From positions 930,001-994,000 of the forward strand of contig NZ_CP115667.1 of assembly GCF_027921445.1 (NCBI RefSeq): 64,000 nucleotides of DNA. The letters run 5' to 3'. Below are positions 9,009-18,187 of the stretch, in pieces. The translations under genes were made by a program, and so were the position numbers. Each line of letters begins with the position of its first letter. Within the stretch, counting starts at the first letter, position 1. The stretch is from Peptoniphilus equinus (GTDB lineage Bacteria; Bacillota; Clostridia; Tissierellales; Peptoniphilaceae). The notes beneath the pieces are model-generated. The model searched no databases. It saw nothing but the letters and a program-made list of their open reading frames with translations, and was not told where the DNA came from.

Positions 9009-10361
9009 TTATTCTGTGTACCCATACTTGTATTCCAAGAATTTGCGCCCCACTTCCGGGAACAGCGTATACGTTAAAATATCCTCCTGAGACTGGGCAA
9101 TATCTCCCACTTCTTCAATAGACTTTGGAAGACCCGGTTGCAAATGATTGGCCGGACGGTCTGTGATAACTTCCGCATCGCCGATAATAGATTGCCGAAA
9201 AGCTTCGTCCACAGGCACCGGTGTCTTGCCGTAAAGGCCTTTCAAATAATCTTTGACCTCGTTCGGTACCATCTTATACCTTGCCCCTGAGATAATATTG
9301 AAGGTAGCTTGGGTGCCGACCATTTGACTCATCGGGGTCACTAGCGGCGGGAATCCCAAGTCAGCCCTTACACGAGGCACTTCGGCCAACACCTCTTCAT
9401 ACTTATCCAACTTTTTCAAATTGGAGAGCTGTGAATAAAGGTTGGAGAGCATCCCTCCGGGCACTTGATAGAGCAGACCTTTCGGATCGATAGAGAGCAT
9501 TTTTGCAGGCAACGTGCCATCATCCATGTACTTTTTCTTTACATCCTGGAAATATTTGGACAGCTCTTCCAAGACTGCCATATTTAATCGAGTTTGGTTG
9601 CCGCTTTCTTTGACAAGAACTGCCAGCGTTTCTGTTGACGGTTGCGCTGTGCCGCCGGAAAACGGTGAAATAGCCGTATCAATAATATCTGCACCGGCTT
9701 CCAAAGACTTCATATAGGTCATGGAGCCCATGCCTGTCGTCTCGTGAGTATGCATTTCAATAGGCAAATTGGTATGCTTCTTCAAAGCCTGTACTAATTC
9801 ATACGCTTTATACGGCGTCAAAATGCCCGCCATGTCCTTTACACAAATAGAATCCGCCCCCATTTCCGTCATCTGTTCCACTAACTTGGCATAGTAGTCA
9901 ACAGTATGGATTTCAGAGGTCGTATACGAAATGGCCACTTGCGCTTCTGCGCCATAGCGTTTTGTAGATGTAATGGAGGTCTCCAAGTTTCTCACATCGT
10001 TTAAGGCATCAAAGATACGAATGATGTCAATACCGTTTGATACCGACAACTCAATAAACTTATCGACCACATCATCAGGATAGTTTTTATAGCCTAAAAT
10101 ATTTTGCCCACGAAGCAGCATTTGGGTTTTGGTATTTTTTAAATGGGACTTAATAAAGCGAAGGCGAGCCCATGGATCTTCGTTTAAGAAGCGAATACAT
10201 GAGTCAAAGGTTGCGCCACCCCAACATTCCAGTGCTCGATAGCCTGCCTGATCCAACAATTGGATAGCACCTGCAAAATCTTCAGTCCGCATCCGTGTTG
10301 CCATGAGACTTTGATGGGCATCTCGCAGGACCGTTTCGGTAAATTCAATCATTTTTGTCAT
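9009..10361 (-). CDS. oadA: Oxaloacetate decarboxylase alpha / pyruvate carboxylase carboxyltransferase subunit
   Basis: About 450 residues from the ATG at 10361. GTG 10370 and ATG 10352 are alternatives; GGAG lies 8 bases before 10361. It is an HMGL-like TIM barrel with the hallmark ETVLRDAHQSLMATRMR at the N-terminus, CVKDMAGILTPY and IEMHTHETTGMG, which hold the metal and substrate ligands. A PYC_OADA conserved region follows. The enzyme moves a carboxyl group between oxaloacetate/pyruvate and biotin. There is no C-terminal biotinyl domain (no AMKM motif) and no decarboxylase beta or gamma gene adjacent, so the biotin carrier must be encoded elsewhere. Oxaloacetate decarboxylase and the two-subunit pyruvate carboxylase cannot be told apart here. 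Confidence 0.88.
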   Translation of the reverse strand: MTKMIEFTETVLRDAHQSLMATRMRTEDFAGAIQLLDQAGYRALECWGGATFDSCIRFLNEDPWARLRFIKSHLKNTKTQMLLRGQNILGYKNYPDDVVDKFIELSVSNGIDIIRIFDALNDVRNLETSITSTKRYGAEAQVAISYTTSEIHTVDYYAKLVEQMTEMGADSICVKDMAGILTPYKAYELVQALKKHTNLPIEMHTHETTGMGSMTYMKSLEAGADIIDTAISPFSGGTAQPSTETLAVLVKESGNQTRLNMAVLEELSKYFQDVKKKYMDDGTLPAKMLSIDPKGLLYQVPGGMLSNLYSQLSNLKKLDKYEEVLAEVPRVRADLGFPPLVTPMSQMVGTQATFNIISGARYKMVPNEVKDYLKGLYGKTPVPVDEAFRQSIIGDAEVITDRPANHLQPGLPKSIEEVGDIAQSQEDILTYTLFPEVGRKFLEYKYGYTE

Positions 10362-10370
10362 TTCCTTCAC

Positions 10371-10836
10371 TCCATTACTGTATTTTTAATAACCTCATTA
10401 TATGATAGACGTAGCCTAAATTCCAGTGAGAAGCCTCGGTTTATCCTAAGACTGTTGCATTTAAAATGTTTCCCTATCGACGTTGCCGCTCACAAAGAAC
10501 GAAAAGGCTTTTCATGTCCTGATTCAAATGCAAATTCATCGGATCATGGATAATCCATGGCACGTTATGACTGTAGCTATCTACCACATATCATATCGCG
10601 ACTTCACTACTTTCGTGCACGCTAAAGATCTTGCCCCTACACTCAAATAATTCAACCTGTATCTGCGAATCTCCATATCCGATTGGTATCAGCACAAAGA
10701 AGCTTGAGAAAAAGGTCAAGATTTTTATCACTTTATTTACCACTTTAAAGTTTTTTATCATCAATTCTTCTAAGTATTGATAAAATTTCTCCGGTTTGAT
10801 ATTATTCTAACTATTATAAAAAAAGGAGTTGATGAA
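10371..10836. other. 466-base intergenic region between oadA and brnQ
   Basis: Two divergent genes flank this gap. The brnQ promoter lies at 10777-10805. A short palindrome CATGGAT-A-ATCCATG is at 10545-10559. I see no T-box or leucine leader and no convincing gene. The minus strand between about 10420 and 10690 reads as short open pieces broken by stops, which could be an old decayed gene, but I cannot identify it. Confidence 0.4.
10777..10805 (+). promoter_or_regulatory. Promoter of brnQ
   Basis: TTGATA (10777-10782), a 17-base spacer and TATTAT (10800-10805), 31 bases before the start codon. Confidence 0.7.
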
Positions 10837-12156
10837 ATGAAACAAAAAAACATCATGCTTGTCTCTGCCATGGCATTATTCTCCATGCTCTTCGGTGCAG
10901 GCAATCTTATTTTTCCGCCGACCTTGGGCTTGACTACCGGCGCCGATTTTTTTAAAGCATTTATAGGTTTTGTCATTACCGGTGCAGGTCTGGTGCTCCT
11001 CGGTCTGATCTCCACCATCAAAGCCGGCGGCACCATCGAATCTGTTGCAAGAAAACTCGGAGCACCTTTTGCCTCCCTTTTCGGTGCACTGATTTTGATT
11101 TCCATAGGACCCGGTATTGCCATCCCGCGAACAGCTGCAACAACCTTTGAGGTGCTTCAGGGTTCACTCTTACCGAATCTCAGTCCGGTTGTTTTGTCTG
11201 TAATATTCTTCGGTATCACGGTATTTCTGATTTTTAGACCCAGCGGTGTCATTGATGTTATCGGTAAATTTCTAACTCCCGCACTTTTAATCCTTCTCGC
11301 CCTACTTATTATCAAAGGTTTTCTTACGCCGCTCGGACCTATTGCACCCACAGAATTTTCCGGCGATTTCAGCTACGGATTTCTGGAAGGGTATCAAACC
11401 ATGGACATGATTGCCGCTTTGGCCTTTACCATTTTAGTTTTAAAAGGTTACCACAACCAAGGAATCACTGACCGTGATGAGGCCGCATCATTAACTGCCA
11501 AAAGCGGTATTTTTGCGGCAGTAGCTCTAGGCTTAGTCTACTTGGGACTCACTTACATTGGAGCCACTACTTCCGGCCTCGGATTGCAAGACTTAAGCCG
11601 CGTACAGCTTCTCATCTATACTGCCCAAACACTTTTAGGATCTGCCGGTGCCATTGCCATTTCTCTGGTCATGGCTCTTGCATGTCTCACCACCTCTATC
11701 GGTCTTACCTCTACCGTGGCGGACTTCTTTGAACGCCTCACCGGCGGTAAAGTTAAATACTCGGTGTGGGTCATTCTCAGTTCGCTTATCAGCGGATACT
11801 TTTCCATTATGGGCGTGGATCAAATTGTCGCTATTGCAGCACCGGTACTTTCCATGCTCTATCCTGTAGCCATGACACTCATCTTCCTCAATCTCTTTCC
11901 GGAGACCTTCCATTATGCCAGCACCCATATCGGAGCTGTGGTCGGTGCACTGGTCCTTGCCGTCAATGAAATCACCAAGCTTCTCACCGGTGAAGGCGTT
12001 ACACTGATTGAGAACTTTATCGCCGCACTGCCTGAGATGCTTCAAACTTTCTATTGGATCATACCCGCCGCGTGCTTAGGGTTAATCTTTACTTTGATTT
12101 TTAAAGATAAACTTCATCCTAAAGAGCCGATCAACCATCTGTATACTAAAATATAA
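10837..12156 (+). CDS. brnQ: Branched-chain amino acid:cation symporter BrnQ
   Basis: 439 residues from the ATG at 10837, with AAAGGAG 8 bases upstream; the longer frame from 10777 begins inside the promoter. It is an LIV-CS family carrier importing Leu, Ile and Val with Na+ or H+. The N-terminal signature LFSMLFGAGNLIFPPTLG is diagnostic, as is ISIGPGIAIPRTAATTFEV. About 12 hydrophobic segments are present. It stands alone on the plus strand with its own promoter and terminator. Confidence 0.95.
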   Translation: MKQKNIMLVSAMALFSMLFGAGNLIFPPTLGLTTGADFFKAFIGFVITGAGLVLLGLISTIKAGGTIESVARKLGAPFASLFGALILISIGPGIAIPRTAATTFEVLQGSLLPNLSPVVLSVIFFGITVFLIFRPSGVIDVIGKFLTPALLILLALLIIKGFLTPLGPIAPTEFSGDFSYGFLEGYQTMDMIAALAFTILVLKGYHNQGITDRDEAASLTAKSGIFAAVALGLVYLGLTYIGATTSGLGLQDLSRVQLLIYTAQTLLGSAGAIAISLVMALACLTTSIGLTSTVADFFERLTGGKVKYSVWVILSSLISGYFSIMGVDQIVAIAAPVLSMLYPVAMTLIFLNLFPETFHYASTHIGAVVGALVLAVNEITKLLTGEGVTLIENFIAALPEMLQTFYWIIPAACLGLIFTLIFKDKLHPKEPINHLYTKI

Positions 12157-12158
12157 AA

Positions 12159-12182
12159 AAAAGTGACCTTCGGGTCACTTTT
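12159..12182. terminator. Bidirectional terminator between brnQ and GNAT gene
   Basis: Stem AAAAGTGACC-TTCG-GGTCACTTTT flanked by an A run on the left and T residues on the right. It serves the convergent genes on both strands and overlaps the stop codon of the GNAT gene. Confidence 0.88.
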
Positions 12183-12645
12183 CTAATGCAATGCGCGGTC
12201 CAATGCCTTCCAATTCAATAGGTCCTCGGGTTTTAAATCCTATAGCACCTAAAAGTCCTCGCATTGTAACGTTGTCGCTGTGCGTATCGATACGCACACT
12301 TTTTTGTTGTGCCTTTGCCATATCGAGAATATGCTCCAGAAGCTTTTTCCCGTACCCCTTGCCTTTACTATCGGCCACGACTTTATGCACCGCCATATAA
12401 TCTGCGTTGCCTTGCCAAAAGTCATATCGCTCATAATCGGCATCATAGTCCGAAAGCATCGCCGCAGCAAGAATTGCCGTGCCCTCAACTAACACAATCA
12501 TGTGAAGCGTATCATGTTCATCCACCTGTGGTGTGAGGGGAGGCTGCCACTGGTCGATGCCATGAGCTTTTAAATACAGCGAGCCTTCCTGATAGAGCGT
12601 ATTTAAACTCGCCACATCTTCCGGCTTTGCTTGTCTAAATTCCAT
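12175..12645 (-). CDS. GNAT family N-acetyltransferase
   Basis: 156 residues from the ATG at 12645, with AGGAG 5 bases upstream. The GNAT fold is visible: the N-terminal MEFRQAKPEDVASLNTLY, then the central strand-loop-helix KVVADSKGKGYGKKLLEHIL, which carries the Q/RxxGxG/A acetyl-CoA pyrophosphate loop in the form SKGKGYGKK, and the terminal GFKTRGPIELEG. Substrate unknown. It is the last gene of the hflX operon. Confidence 0.85.
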   Translation of the reverse strand: MEFRQAKPEDVASLNTLYQEGSLYLKAHGIDQWQPPLTPQVDEHDTLHMIVLVEGTAILAAAMLSDYDADYERYDFWQGNADYMAVHKVVADSKGKGYGKKLLEHILDMAKAQQKSVRIDTHSDNVTMRGLLGAIGFKTRGPIELEGIGPRIALEK

Positions 12646-12693
12646 AATAACTCCTATTACAAAGCACCTTCGGGCGCTTATTTTTTTCACAGT

Positions 12694-13236
12694 TTATAAT
12701 AGGGCTTCCACAGCATCTCGAACCTTGTCCATAGGAATGGTCGGCTCAAATCGCTCAACGACGTTGCCTTCTCGGTCCACGAGAAATTTCGTGAAGTTCC
12801 ACTTGATATCTGCGTTATTTTTATAATTCGGGTCCTGCATTTTGAGAAGACCTGCCATAGCCAAAGACTTAGGTCCAATGCCGAAACCCTTAAATCCCTT
12901 TTGCTGTTTCAAAAAGGTGTACAATGGTAACTCCTGTGCTCCATTCACATCAGACTTTGCCAGCTGAGGAAACTCGGTGTGGTAAGTGAGCTCACAAAAC
13001 TGTTGTATCTCTTTATTAGTCCCTGGAGCCTGACCTTTAAACTGATTGGAAGGAATGTCAATAATCTCAAACCCCCGATCATGAAAGTCGCGATACATGG
13101 CCTGAAGCTCTTTGTACTGCGGTGTGAAGCCGCATTCCGTAGCAGTATTTACCACCAGAACCACATTGCCCTTGTAGCTTGATGTGGAGATATAAAATCC
13201 GTCGCCATCTTTTAATATAAAATCATAAAAAGTCAT
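12694..13236 (-). CDS. Glutathione peroxidase family protein (Cys type)
   Basis: 180 residues with a thioredoxin fold. It reduces hydroperoxides and in bacteria usually uses thioredoxin. The peroxidatic residue is Cys35 in VVNTATECGFT, in place of selenocysteine. The catalytic Gln and Trp lie in PSNQFKGQ and IKWNFTKFLVD, so the tetrad is complete. It follows nadE by 2 bases, in the same operon. A weak GC-rich hairpin separates it from the GNAT gene. Confidence 0.93.
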   Translation of the reverse strand: MTFYDFILKDGDGFYISTSSYKGNVVLVVNTATECGFTPQYKELQAMYRDFHDRGFEIIDIPSNQFKGQAPGTNKEIQQFCELTYHTEFPQLAKSDVNGAQELPLYTFLKQQKGFKGFGIGPKSLAMAGLLKMQDPNYKNNADIKWNFTKFLVDREGNVVERFEPTIPMDKVRDAVEALL

Positions 13237-13238
13237 AA

Positions 13239-13952
13239 TTACCTCTCATAACGCGGCGCAAACTGACGCTTGTGCGCTGCCCGTTCATGCATGGCCTCAA
13301 TTTTTGCAGCAATGGTTTCATCCACCCTTTCCCCTCGAATGTGAGCGTTTAAAGTATCGTAGTCAAAACCCATTTCCACTTCATCGGTTTGATTAGCCCA
13401 CAGGCCGGCTGATGGTGCTTTATTAATAATAGCCTCAGGAATACCCAACTCCCATGCCAACTCATAGACTTCATCCTTTAAATACGATGCAATAGGCATT
13501 AAATCGGATCCGGAATCGCCGTATTTGGTGTAATAACCCACATAGAATTCCGATGCGTTGGAGCATCCTAGGACCAGGTATCCTTTGGCCTGAGCATAAT
13601 AATAAAGTGTAGTCATGCGAAGACGCGGTTTAATATTGGAGCGTGCCATATCGTGATTCAAAGCCCCAGCAGCACCGACCAGTGCGTTAAACGATGCCGT
13701 CAGATCCACTTTTTCAACATTCAGATTTAAAGCTTCAGCAACGATACGAGCATCCTGCTCATCCCGTTCCATACTTTCACACGGCATGATCAGTCCAAGG
13801 GTATCATCGGGAAATGCTCTTTTAGCAAGAGCTGCACATACAGCAGAATCAATACCTCCACTGATACCTAAAACAAAACCCTTGGCATGGGCTTGCTGCG
13901 CCACACTCTGCATCCAATCTACAATATGATCAATTTCCTGTTTTGCGTTCAT
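13239..13952 (-). CDS. nadE: NH3-dependent NAD+ synthetase
   Basis: 237 residues, the short single-domain form without a glutaminase. It adenylates deamido-NAD and amidates it with ammonia in the last step of NAD synthesis. The N-type ATP pyrophosphatase P-loop GISGGIDSAVCAALAKRA is intact. GCSNASEFYVGYYTKYGDSG and the C-terminal KAPSAGLW segment are typical of the family. It overlaps yigZ by 23 bases. Confidence 0.95.
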   Translation of the reverse strand: MNAKQEIDHIVDWMQSVAQQAHAKGFVLGISGGIDSAVCAALAKRAFPDDTLGLIMPCESMERDEQDARIVAEALNLNVEKVDLTASFNALVGAAGALNHDMARSNIKPRLRMTTLYYYAQAKGYLVLGCSNASEFYVGYYTKYGDSGSDLMPIASYLKDEVYELAWELGIPEAIINKAPSAGLWANQTDEVEMGFDYDTLNAHIRGERVDETIAAKIEAMHERAAHKRQFAPRYER

Positions 13953-14583
13953 AAATTATTTTCCCATCCTTTACTGGCAGAACATCACATCCCAGCACCT
14001 CAAGGGTTCCTTTTGCCGAAGTGAGTTCCAAAATATCTTCAGTCAGTTTACCACTGCCTTCTTTTGCATGCAAGATAAGGCTCACGATGTCACTGTAATC
14101 TTCCCGTAAAACTTGATACCCATTTTGATTGAGGTAATACATGATGGTGCCTTGCATACTGTAATCAAACGTCAGCTTGACGCAGTCCATAGGCGTCATA
14201 GTCACTATGACACTATTAGACAGCGCATCGGTTGTCGCTTTAGTATAAGCACGCACAAGACCCCCTGCCCCGAGCAGAGTGCCACCAAAATAGCGTGTCA
14301 CCACACAAAGTATATTGGTCAAATCCTCTTTTTTCAACACTTCAAGAATGGGGATGCCCGCCGTGCCTGAAGGCTCTCCGTCGTCGCTGTAGCGCTGAAT
14401 GAGTTTCGCCTCACCGATAATATAGGCACTGCAGTGATGACGTGCCTGCGGATGTGCTCGTTTCACCGTGGCAAGGGCTTCATGAGCTGCCTCTTCATCC
14501 TCTATAAAAAAGAGATTTGCGATAAATCGTGATTTTTTTTCTTCATAGAGGCCTTCTGACGATTGATAAATACTACGGTACAT
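13930..14583 (-). CDS. YigZ/IMPACT family protein
   Basis: 217 residues from the ATG at 14583, with AAAGG 7 bases upstream; the longer frame starts at a TTG inside hflX. The N-terminal UPF0029/IMPACT domain shows the signature SDDGEPSGTAGIPILEVL and TRYFGGTLLGAGGLVRAY. A C-terminal DUF1949 (EF-G-IV-like) domain follows. Members are linked to ribosome or translation control, but the biochemistry is not settled. It overlaps hflX by 11 bases. Confidence 0.9.
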   Translation of the reverse strand: MYRSIYQSSEGLYEEKKSRFIANLFFIEDEEAAHEALATVKRAHPQARHHCSAYIIGEAKLIQRYSDDGEPSGTAGIPILEVLKKEDLTNILCVVTRYFGGTLLGAGGLVRAYTKATTDALSNSVIVTMTPMDCVKLTFDYSMQGTIMYYLNQNGYQVLREDYSDIVSLILHAKEGSGKLTEDILELTSAKGTLEVLGCDVLPVKDGKIIYERKTGN

Positions 14584-15841
14584 AGACAAACCTTTGATAA
14601 CGGGCAAGCTCCGATTCCTTTAGCACCACATCTACGTAGATCCCGTCGTCTTTATAATCCAGCGTCTCATGATGGTGCGTGCTTAACAGTTCAGAGAGCA
14701 AAGGTTGATCAGCATAGCCGAATTTTAAATGCACATCAATAAAGCGTTCCGGCAAATGTGTCTCAATGGCTTCCAATACTACATCCATCGACGCATCTTT
14801 TTTAGCTGAAATGTAGATGCGGTTGTCCCCGTGAGTCGGGTCAATGTAAAGCTCTTCGTCCACTCTGTCCATTTTGTTAAATACCGTTAAAATCCGACTG
14901 CGATCCACGTGCAAGTCTTCTAAAATGGACATGGTGGTCTGATACTGAATTTCCAAATCGGTACTGGATGCATCAATCACATGAAGAATCAAATCCGAAT
15001 ACTTAATTTCTTCAAGAGTTGACTTAAAAGCCTCAACGAGCTTCGTCGGCAGTTTGGAAACAAACCCCACCGTATCGGAAATAATAAAGTCCATCCCATT
15101 CTTCAGTTTTGCCTTTCGTGAGCTGGGATCCAATGTAGCAAAAAGCATATTCTTCACAAAGACTTCTTTGGAATCTGAACTTTTGAGACGATTCAACAAT
15201 GTGGACTTGCCTGCATTGGTATACCCCACAAGAGATACTACCGGAATGGCGTTACCGGTACGATGTTGGCGTTGTGTGGCACGGGATCGCTCCGCCTTCT
15301 TCAGTTTTTCCTTAATAGCATGAATCTCTCTTAAAATTCGTCGCCGATCCGTTTCTATAATCTGCTCCCCGGGACCGCGAGTGCCGATGCCGCCACCGGT
15401 TCTAGACCATCCGTCGATGCCTAAAAGCCGCGGCAATTGGTATTCAAGTTGTGCCAATTCCACTTGCAGCTTCGCCTCATACGTCGATGCACGAATGGCA
15501 AAAATATCCAAGATAAGGTTGGTACGATCCAAAATCTTTACCTTGAGTTCATCTTCTATATTACGCAGCTGAATCCCGGAGAGTTCGTCGTTAAAAATCA
15601 CGACATTGGCCTCTAAAGGTTCAAGCAACGCTTTTATTTCTTTAATTTTACCTGCGCCAATTAAAAATTTCGGTGAGTATTTCTCAAGGCGTTGGGTCAC
15701 TGTGCCGACCACATCTCCCCCCGCCGCTTTCACCAACTCTTCCAGCTCGTGAATGGATGTCTCCAAGGAGTTGGGGTAAGCACCTAAATCCGTACCCACA
15801 AGAATAGCGCGTTCTCTGTTATTATTTTGTATAATCTCCAT
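14573..15841 (-). CDS. hflX: Ribosome-associated GTPase HflX
   Basis: 422 residues. The N-terminal GTP-binding HflX domain contains VGTVTQRLEKYSPKFLIGAGK and the linker GIGTRGPGEQIIETDRR. The G domain has G1 GYTNAGKSTLLNRL, G3 DTVGFVSKLP, G4 FNKMD and the G5-like ISAKK. HflX splits stalled or idle 70S ribosomes after heat or antibiotic stress. It is the first gene of the operon hflX-yigZ-nadE-gpx-GNAT. Confidence 0.96.
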   Translation of the reverse strand: MEIIQNNNRERAILVGTDLGAYPNSLETSIHELEELVKAAGGDVVGTVTQRLEKYSPKFLIGAGKIKEIKALLEPLEANVVIFNDELSGIQLRNIEDELKVKILDRTNLILDIFAIRASTYEAKLQVELAQLEYQLPRLLGIDGWSRTGGGIGTRGPGEQIIETDRRRILREIHAIKEKLKKAERSRATQRQHRTGNAIPVVSLVGYTNAGKSTLLNRLKSSDSKEVFVKNMLFATLDPSSRKAKLKNGMDFIISDTVGFVSKLPTKLVEAFKSTLEEIKYSDLILHVIDASSTDLEIQYQTTMSILEDLHVDRSRILTVFNKMDRVDEELYIDPTHGDNRIYISAKKDASMDVVLEAIETHLPERFIDVHLKFGYADQPLLSELLSTHHHETLDYKDDGIYVDVVLKESELARYQRFVYVP

Positions 15842-15924
15842 ACTGGAATTATAACTGATTTAGGCAACTTTATAAATATGGGTGAAGCCGCTTCTTTTGT
15901 GGTATAGATATTAAGAGGTGGATT

Positions 15925-16110
15925 ATGATTAAAAAATTATTAGTCTTGGGCACAAAACTCGCCCTTCAAAACAAGTTAAAAGGAAAGCCAAGCCGTATCC
16001 CTGCCAAAAATATTATAAACATTGCGAGAATTTCCGCTCGCATGAAAGCTCGCACTACCATCGGTTCCATGCAGCGTAAGCGCCGTCTAAAAAAATTGTT
16101 ACATCATTAA
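15925..16110 (+). CDS. Small basic protein of unknown function
   Basis: 61 residues, about one third Lys/Arg: MIKKLLVLGTKLALQNKLKG at the N-terminus and QRKRRLKKLLHH at the C-terminus. The ribosome site AAGAGGTGGATT-ATG is strong and a stem terminator follows directly, so the gene is probably real although no family is recognised. The N-terminal 16 residues could form an amphipathic or membrane-associated helix; the rest would suit RNA or ribosome binding. It is transcribed divergently from hflX. Confidence 0.6.
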   Translation: MIKKLLVLGTKLALQNKLKGKPSRIPAKNIINIARISARMKARTTIGSMQRKRRLKKLLHH

Positions 16111-16117
16111 TCACATT

Positions 16118-16158
16118 AAAAAGGTCTTTAGGTTGAAATCAACGCTAAAGACCTTTTT
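16118..16158. terminator. Bidirectional terminator
   Basis: A 14-bp perfect stem AAAAAGGTCTTTAG / CTAAAGACCTTTTT (16118-16131 and 16145-16158) with a 13-base loop. It lies between the small basic protein (plus) and the NSS transporter (minus). Confidence 0.9.
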
Positions 16159-16174
16159 AAATTGCAAATAAATT

Positions 16175-17491
16175 TTAAAAAGCGATGCGAAAGACCAACG
16201 CAATGACGCAAATGAGAATGGCAAACGGTACATAGACAAAACGACCGATATTGTGCCAGAAGGTGCCGTAGTGCCTTGCCGCACCCATGTTAATTTCATC
16301 GAGCAGATCTTCTTTCTTCATTACCCAAAACCAAGTAATTGCTCCAATTGTCGCACCAATTGGTATGATGTAAATACTCACGAAATCCATCCACGGCCCC
16401 CATTGGGAGATAGGCTCCATAAAAATACCGATGCCGAAGAGCAATAATCCCAAGACCACCAACGTCGGAATTCGTTTCAGATTCGTAAAGCGGTGCATCA
16501 ATGATTCAGCCACCACTTCAAGCATATTTTGAAGCGACGAAATGCCGCCAAAAATCACCGCCACATATAAAATCACAGCGAAAAGACGACCTGCCGGAAT
16601 TTCCTGTAAAATTTTCGGCAGCACGACAAAAAGCAGTTGCGGCCCGGCACTTTGTTCCATACCATAGGCAAAAGTAGCCGGTACCATGACAAAAGCAGCC
16701 ACCGCGGCTGCAATGGTATCAAACAGTGCTGTTTGTTTGCTCGCACTGACAATATCCTCTTTTCTGTTTAGATACGCACCACAGACAATCATACCACTCC
16801 CTGTAACAGACAGAGAAAAGAAGGCTTGTCCCATCGCCGTGACGATGGTATTGACGTTTATGGCCTCGCTAAAATCCGGTTGCAGCATAAATTTGTAACC
16901 TTCGAAAGCACCCGGAATCAACGCCACACGCACTGCCAGGATCAGAAACAAAATGAAAAAAGCAGGCATCATAATCCGATTGGACTTTTCAATAGAACTG
17001 GCCCCTTTAACGCAGGTAAAGATGGTCACTACCACAATAAAAAGATGGAAAGGTACTACAGAAAAGGCCGTGGATGAAAATCCGCCGAACCACGCTTCGG
17101 AATTCAAGTTCATCAGCGTCCCATCCAAAGATTGAAACAGTGCCTTCGTAATATACGAGATAATGACAGCATAGCCAATGGCAATGCAAAACGATCCAAT
17201 CAGCGGCAAAAATCCGATGAATCGACCTATCGTAGTAAAACCACGTTCAGACCATACCGCCTCATAAGCTCCAAGGGTTCCCGTGCCGGCACGACGCCCT
17301 ACAGCAAATTCCGCACTGAGGGCTACATAGCCGAAAACTACCACAAAAAAGAGATAGATAAGTAAAAACGCAGCCCCACCGCCTTGTTGAAGCTTATATG
17401 GAAAGCCCCACACGTTGGCCATACCGACGGCTGAACCCACTGCGGATAGAATAAATCCCAGCTTGGAACTAAATTTTGATTCGTTTTTCAT
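16175..17491 (-). CDS. Sodium:neurotransmitter symporter (NSS/SNF) family transporter
   Basis: 438 residues from the ATG at 17491, with GAGG 8 bases upstream. It is a LeuT-fold Na+-coupled amino acid importer. The family signature FSSKLGFILSAVGSAVGMAN, with the unwound TM1 region and WGFPY, is clear. There are about 11-12 hydrophobic segments. Bacterial relatives carry Trp, Tyr, Leu or other amino acids; the substrate cannot be read here. It overlaps no gene but follows trmB with only 1 base between them. Confidence 0.93.
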   Translation of the reverse strand: MKNESKFSSKLGFILSAVGSAVGMANVWGFPYKLQQGGGAAFLLIYLFFVVVFGYVALSAEFAVGRRAGTGTLGAYEAVWSERGFTTIGRFIGFLPLIGSFCIAIGYAVIISYITKALFQSLDGTLMNLNSEAWFGGFSSTAFSVVPFHLFIVVVTIFTCVKGASSIEKSNRIMMPAFFILFLILAVRVALIPGAFEGYKFMLQPDFSEAINVNTIVTAMGQAFFSLSVTGSGMIVCGAYLNRKEDIVSASKQTALFDTIAAAVAAFVMVPATFAYGMEQSAGPQLLFVVLPKILQEIPAGRLFAVILYVAVIFGGISSLQNMLEVVAESLMHRFTNLKRIPTLVVLGLLLFGIGIFMEPISQWGPWMDFVSIYIIPIGATIGAITWFWVMKKEDLLDEINMGAARHYGTFWHNIGRFVYVPFAILICVIALVFRIAF

Positions 17492-17492
17492 A

Positions 17493-18125
17493 TCATAACC
17501 TCGCTTTGACATACTTTATCGGAATTCCTCGACTCCGCCATTTACTTTCGTATTCAGTGATAATGGCATCAGGATAGTCTTCCGTCTTCATATCGAAAGT
17601 GTAATCCTCCAAACTAAATCCTTCATCTTTAAAATACTCTAAAGACGCTTCAAAAAAATCCAAATCATCAGTTTTTAACTCGATGTAAGATCCCGGTTGC
17701 AATATCTGTTTATATTTTTCTAAAAACCTCGGATGGGTCAGGCGCCGTTTATGATGCCGTTTTTTGGGCCACGGGTTGCAGAAATTGATATAAATACCTG
17801 CCACCTCGTCTTTACCGAAATACTCGTCAATAGCATTGGCATTGCCCGCAATGCCTCGTACATTAAAATGTCCCGCTTCTTTAAGCTTTCTTGCCGCATA
17901 GATAAAAGCATTCGTATCCATTTCAATGCCTACATAGTTGGTATCAGGATGTCGTTCACTCATCGTCTGCAAGAATTTGCCCTTACCACTGCCAATCTCC
18001 ACATAGATCGGATGATTGTTCTCAAAGAGAGCGTGCCAAGATCCAGCGTACTGTTTCGGTTCAAAAGTAATATAGGCGTTCTCTTCCATTTCAGGAATAG
18101 CCCAAGGTTTGTATCTAAGTCTCAT
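17493..18125 (-). CDS. trmB: tRNA (guanine-N7)-methyltransferase
   Basis: 210 residues. The SAM-dependent enzyme makes m7G46 in the tRNA variable loop. The Rossmann motif I is IYVEIGSGKGKFLQTM, then YVGIEMDTNAF. The TrmB catalytic region INFCNPWPKKRHHKRRL is intact, and IELKTDD follows. It is the last host gene before the foreign AT-rich region, and its promoter is preserved. Confidence 0.96.
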   Translation of the reverse strand: MRLRYKPWAIPEMEENAYITFEPKQYAGSWHALFENNHPIYVEIGSGKGKFLQTMSERHPDTNYVGIEMDTNAFIYAARKLKEAGHFNVRGIAGNANAIDEYFGKDEVAGIYINFCNPWPKKRHHKRRLTHPRFLEKYKQILQPGSYIELKTDDLDFFEASLEYFKDEGFSLEDYTFDMKTEDYPDAIITEYESKWRSRGIPIKYVKARL

Positions 18126-18156
18126 AAATCCAACTTTCTTTGTTTGATAATATATT

Positions 18157-18170
18157 TCGCTTTAAAGCGA
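18157..18170. repeat. 14-bp perfect palindrome in trmB leader
   Basis: TCGCTTT-AAAGCGA between the trmB -10 box and start codon. Its half-site TCGCT/AGCGA is the same as that in the pilC promoter spacer. Confidence 0.5.
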
Positions 18171-18187
18171 CAAATTGCCGTGTGATT

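Noticed and set aside
10420-10690. Minus-strand pieces resembling a decayed gene between oadA and brnQ
   Set aside because: Three short stretches broken by stops, no recognisable motif; could be chance.
11635-12045. 136-codon frame antisense to brnQ
   Set aside because: Composition typical of a reverse-strand shadow of a membrane-protein gene; no SD.
12660-12690. Hairpin GCACC-TTCG-GGCGC as a plus-strand terminator
   Set aside because: The T run is on the plus strand, where no gene ends; on the minus strand the tail is poor. Possibly a weak attenuator before the GNAT gene.
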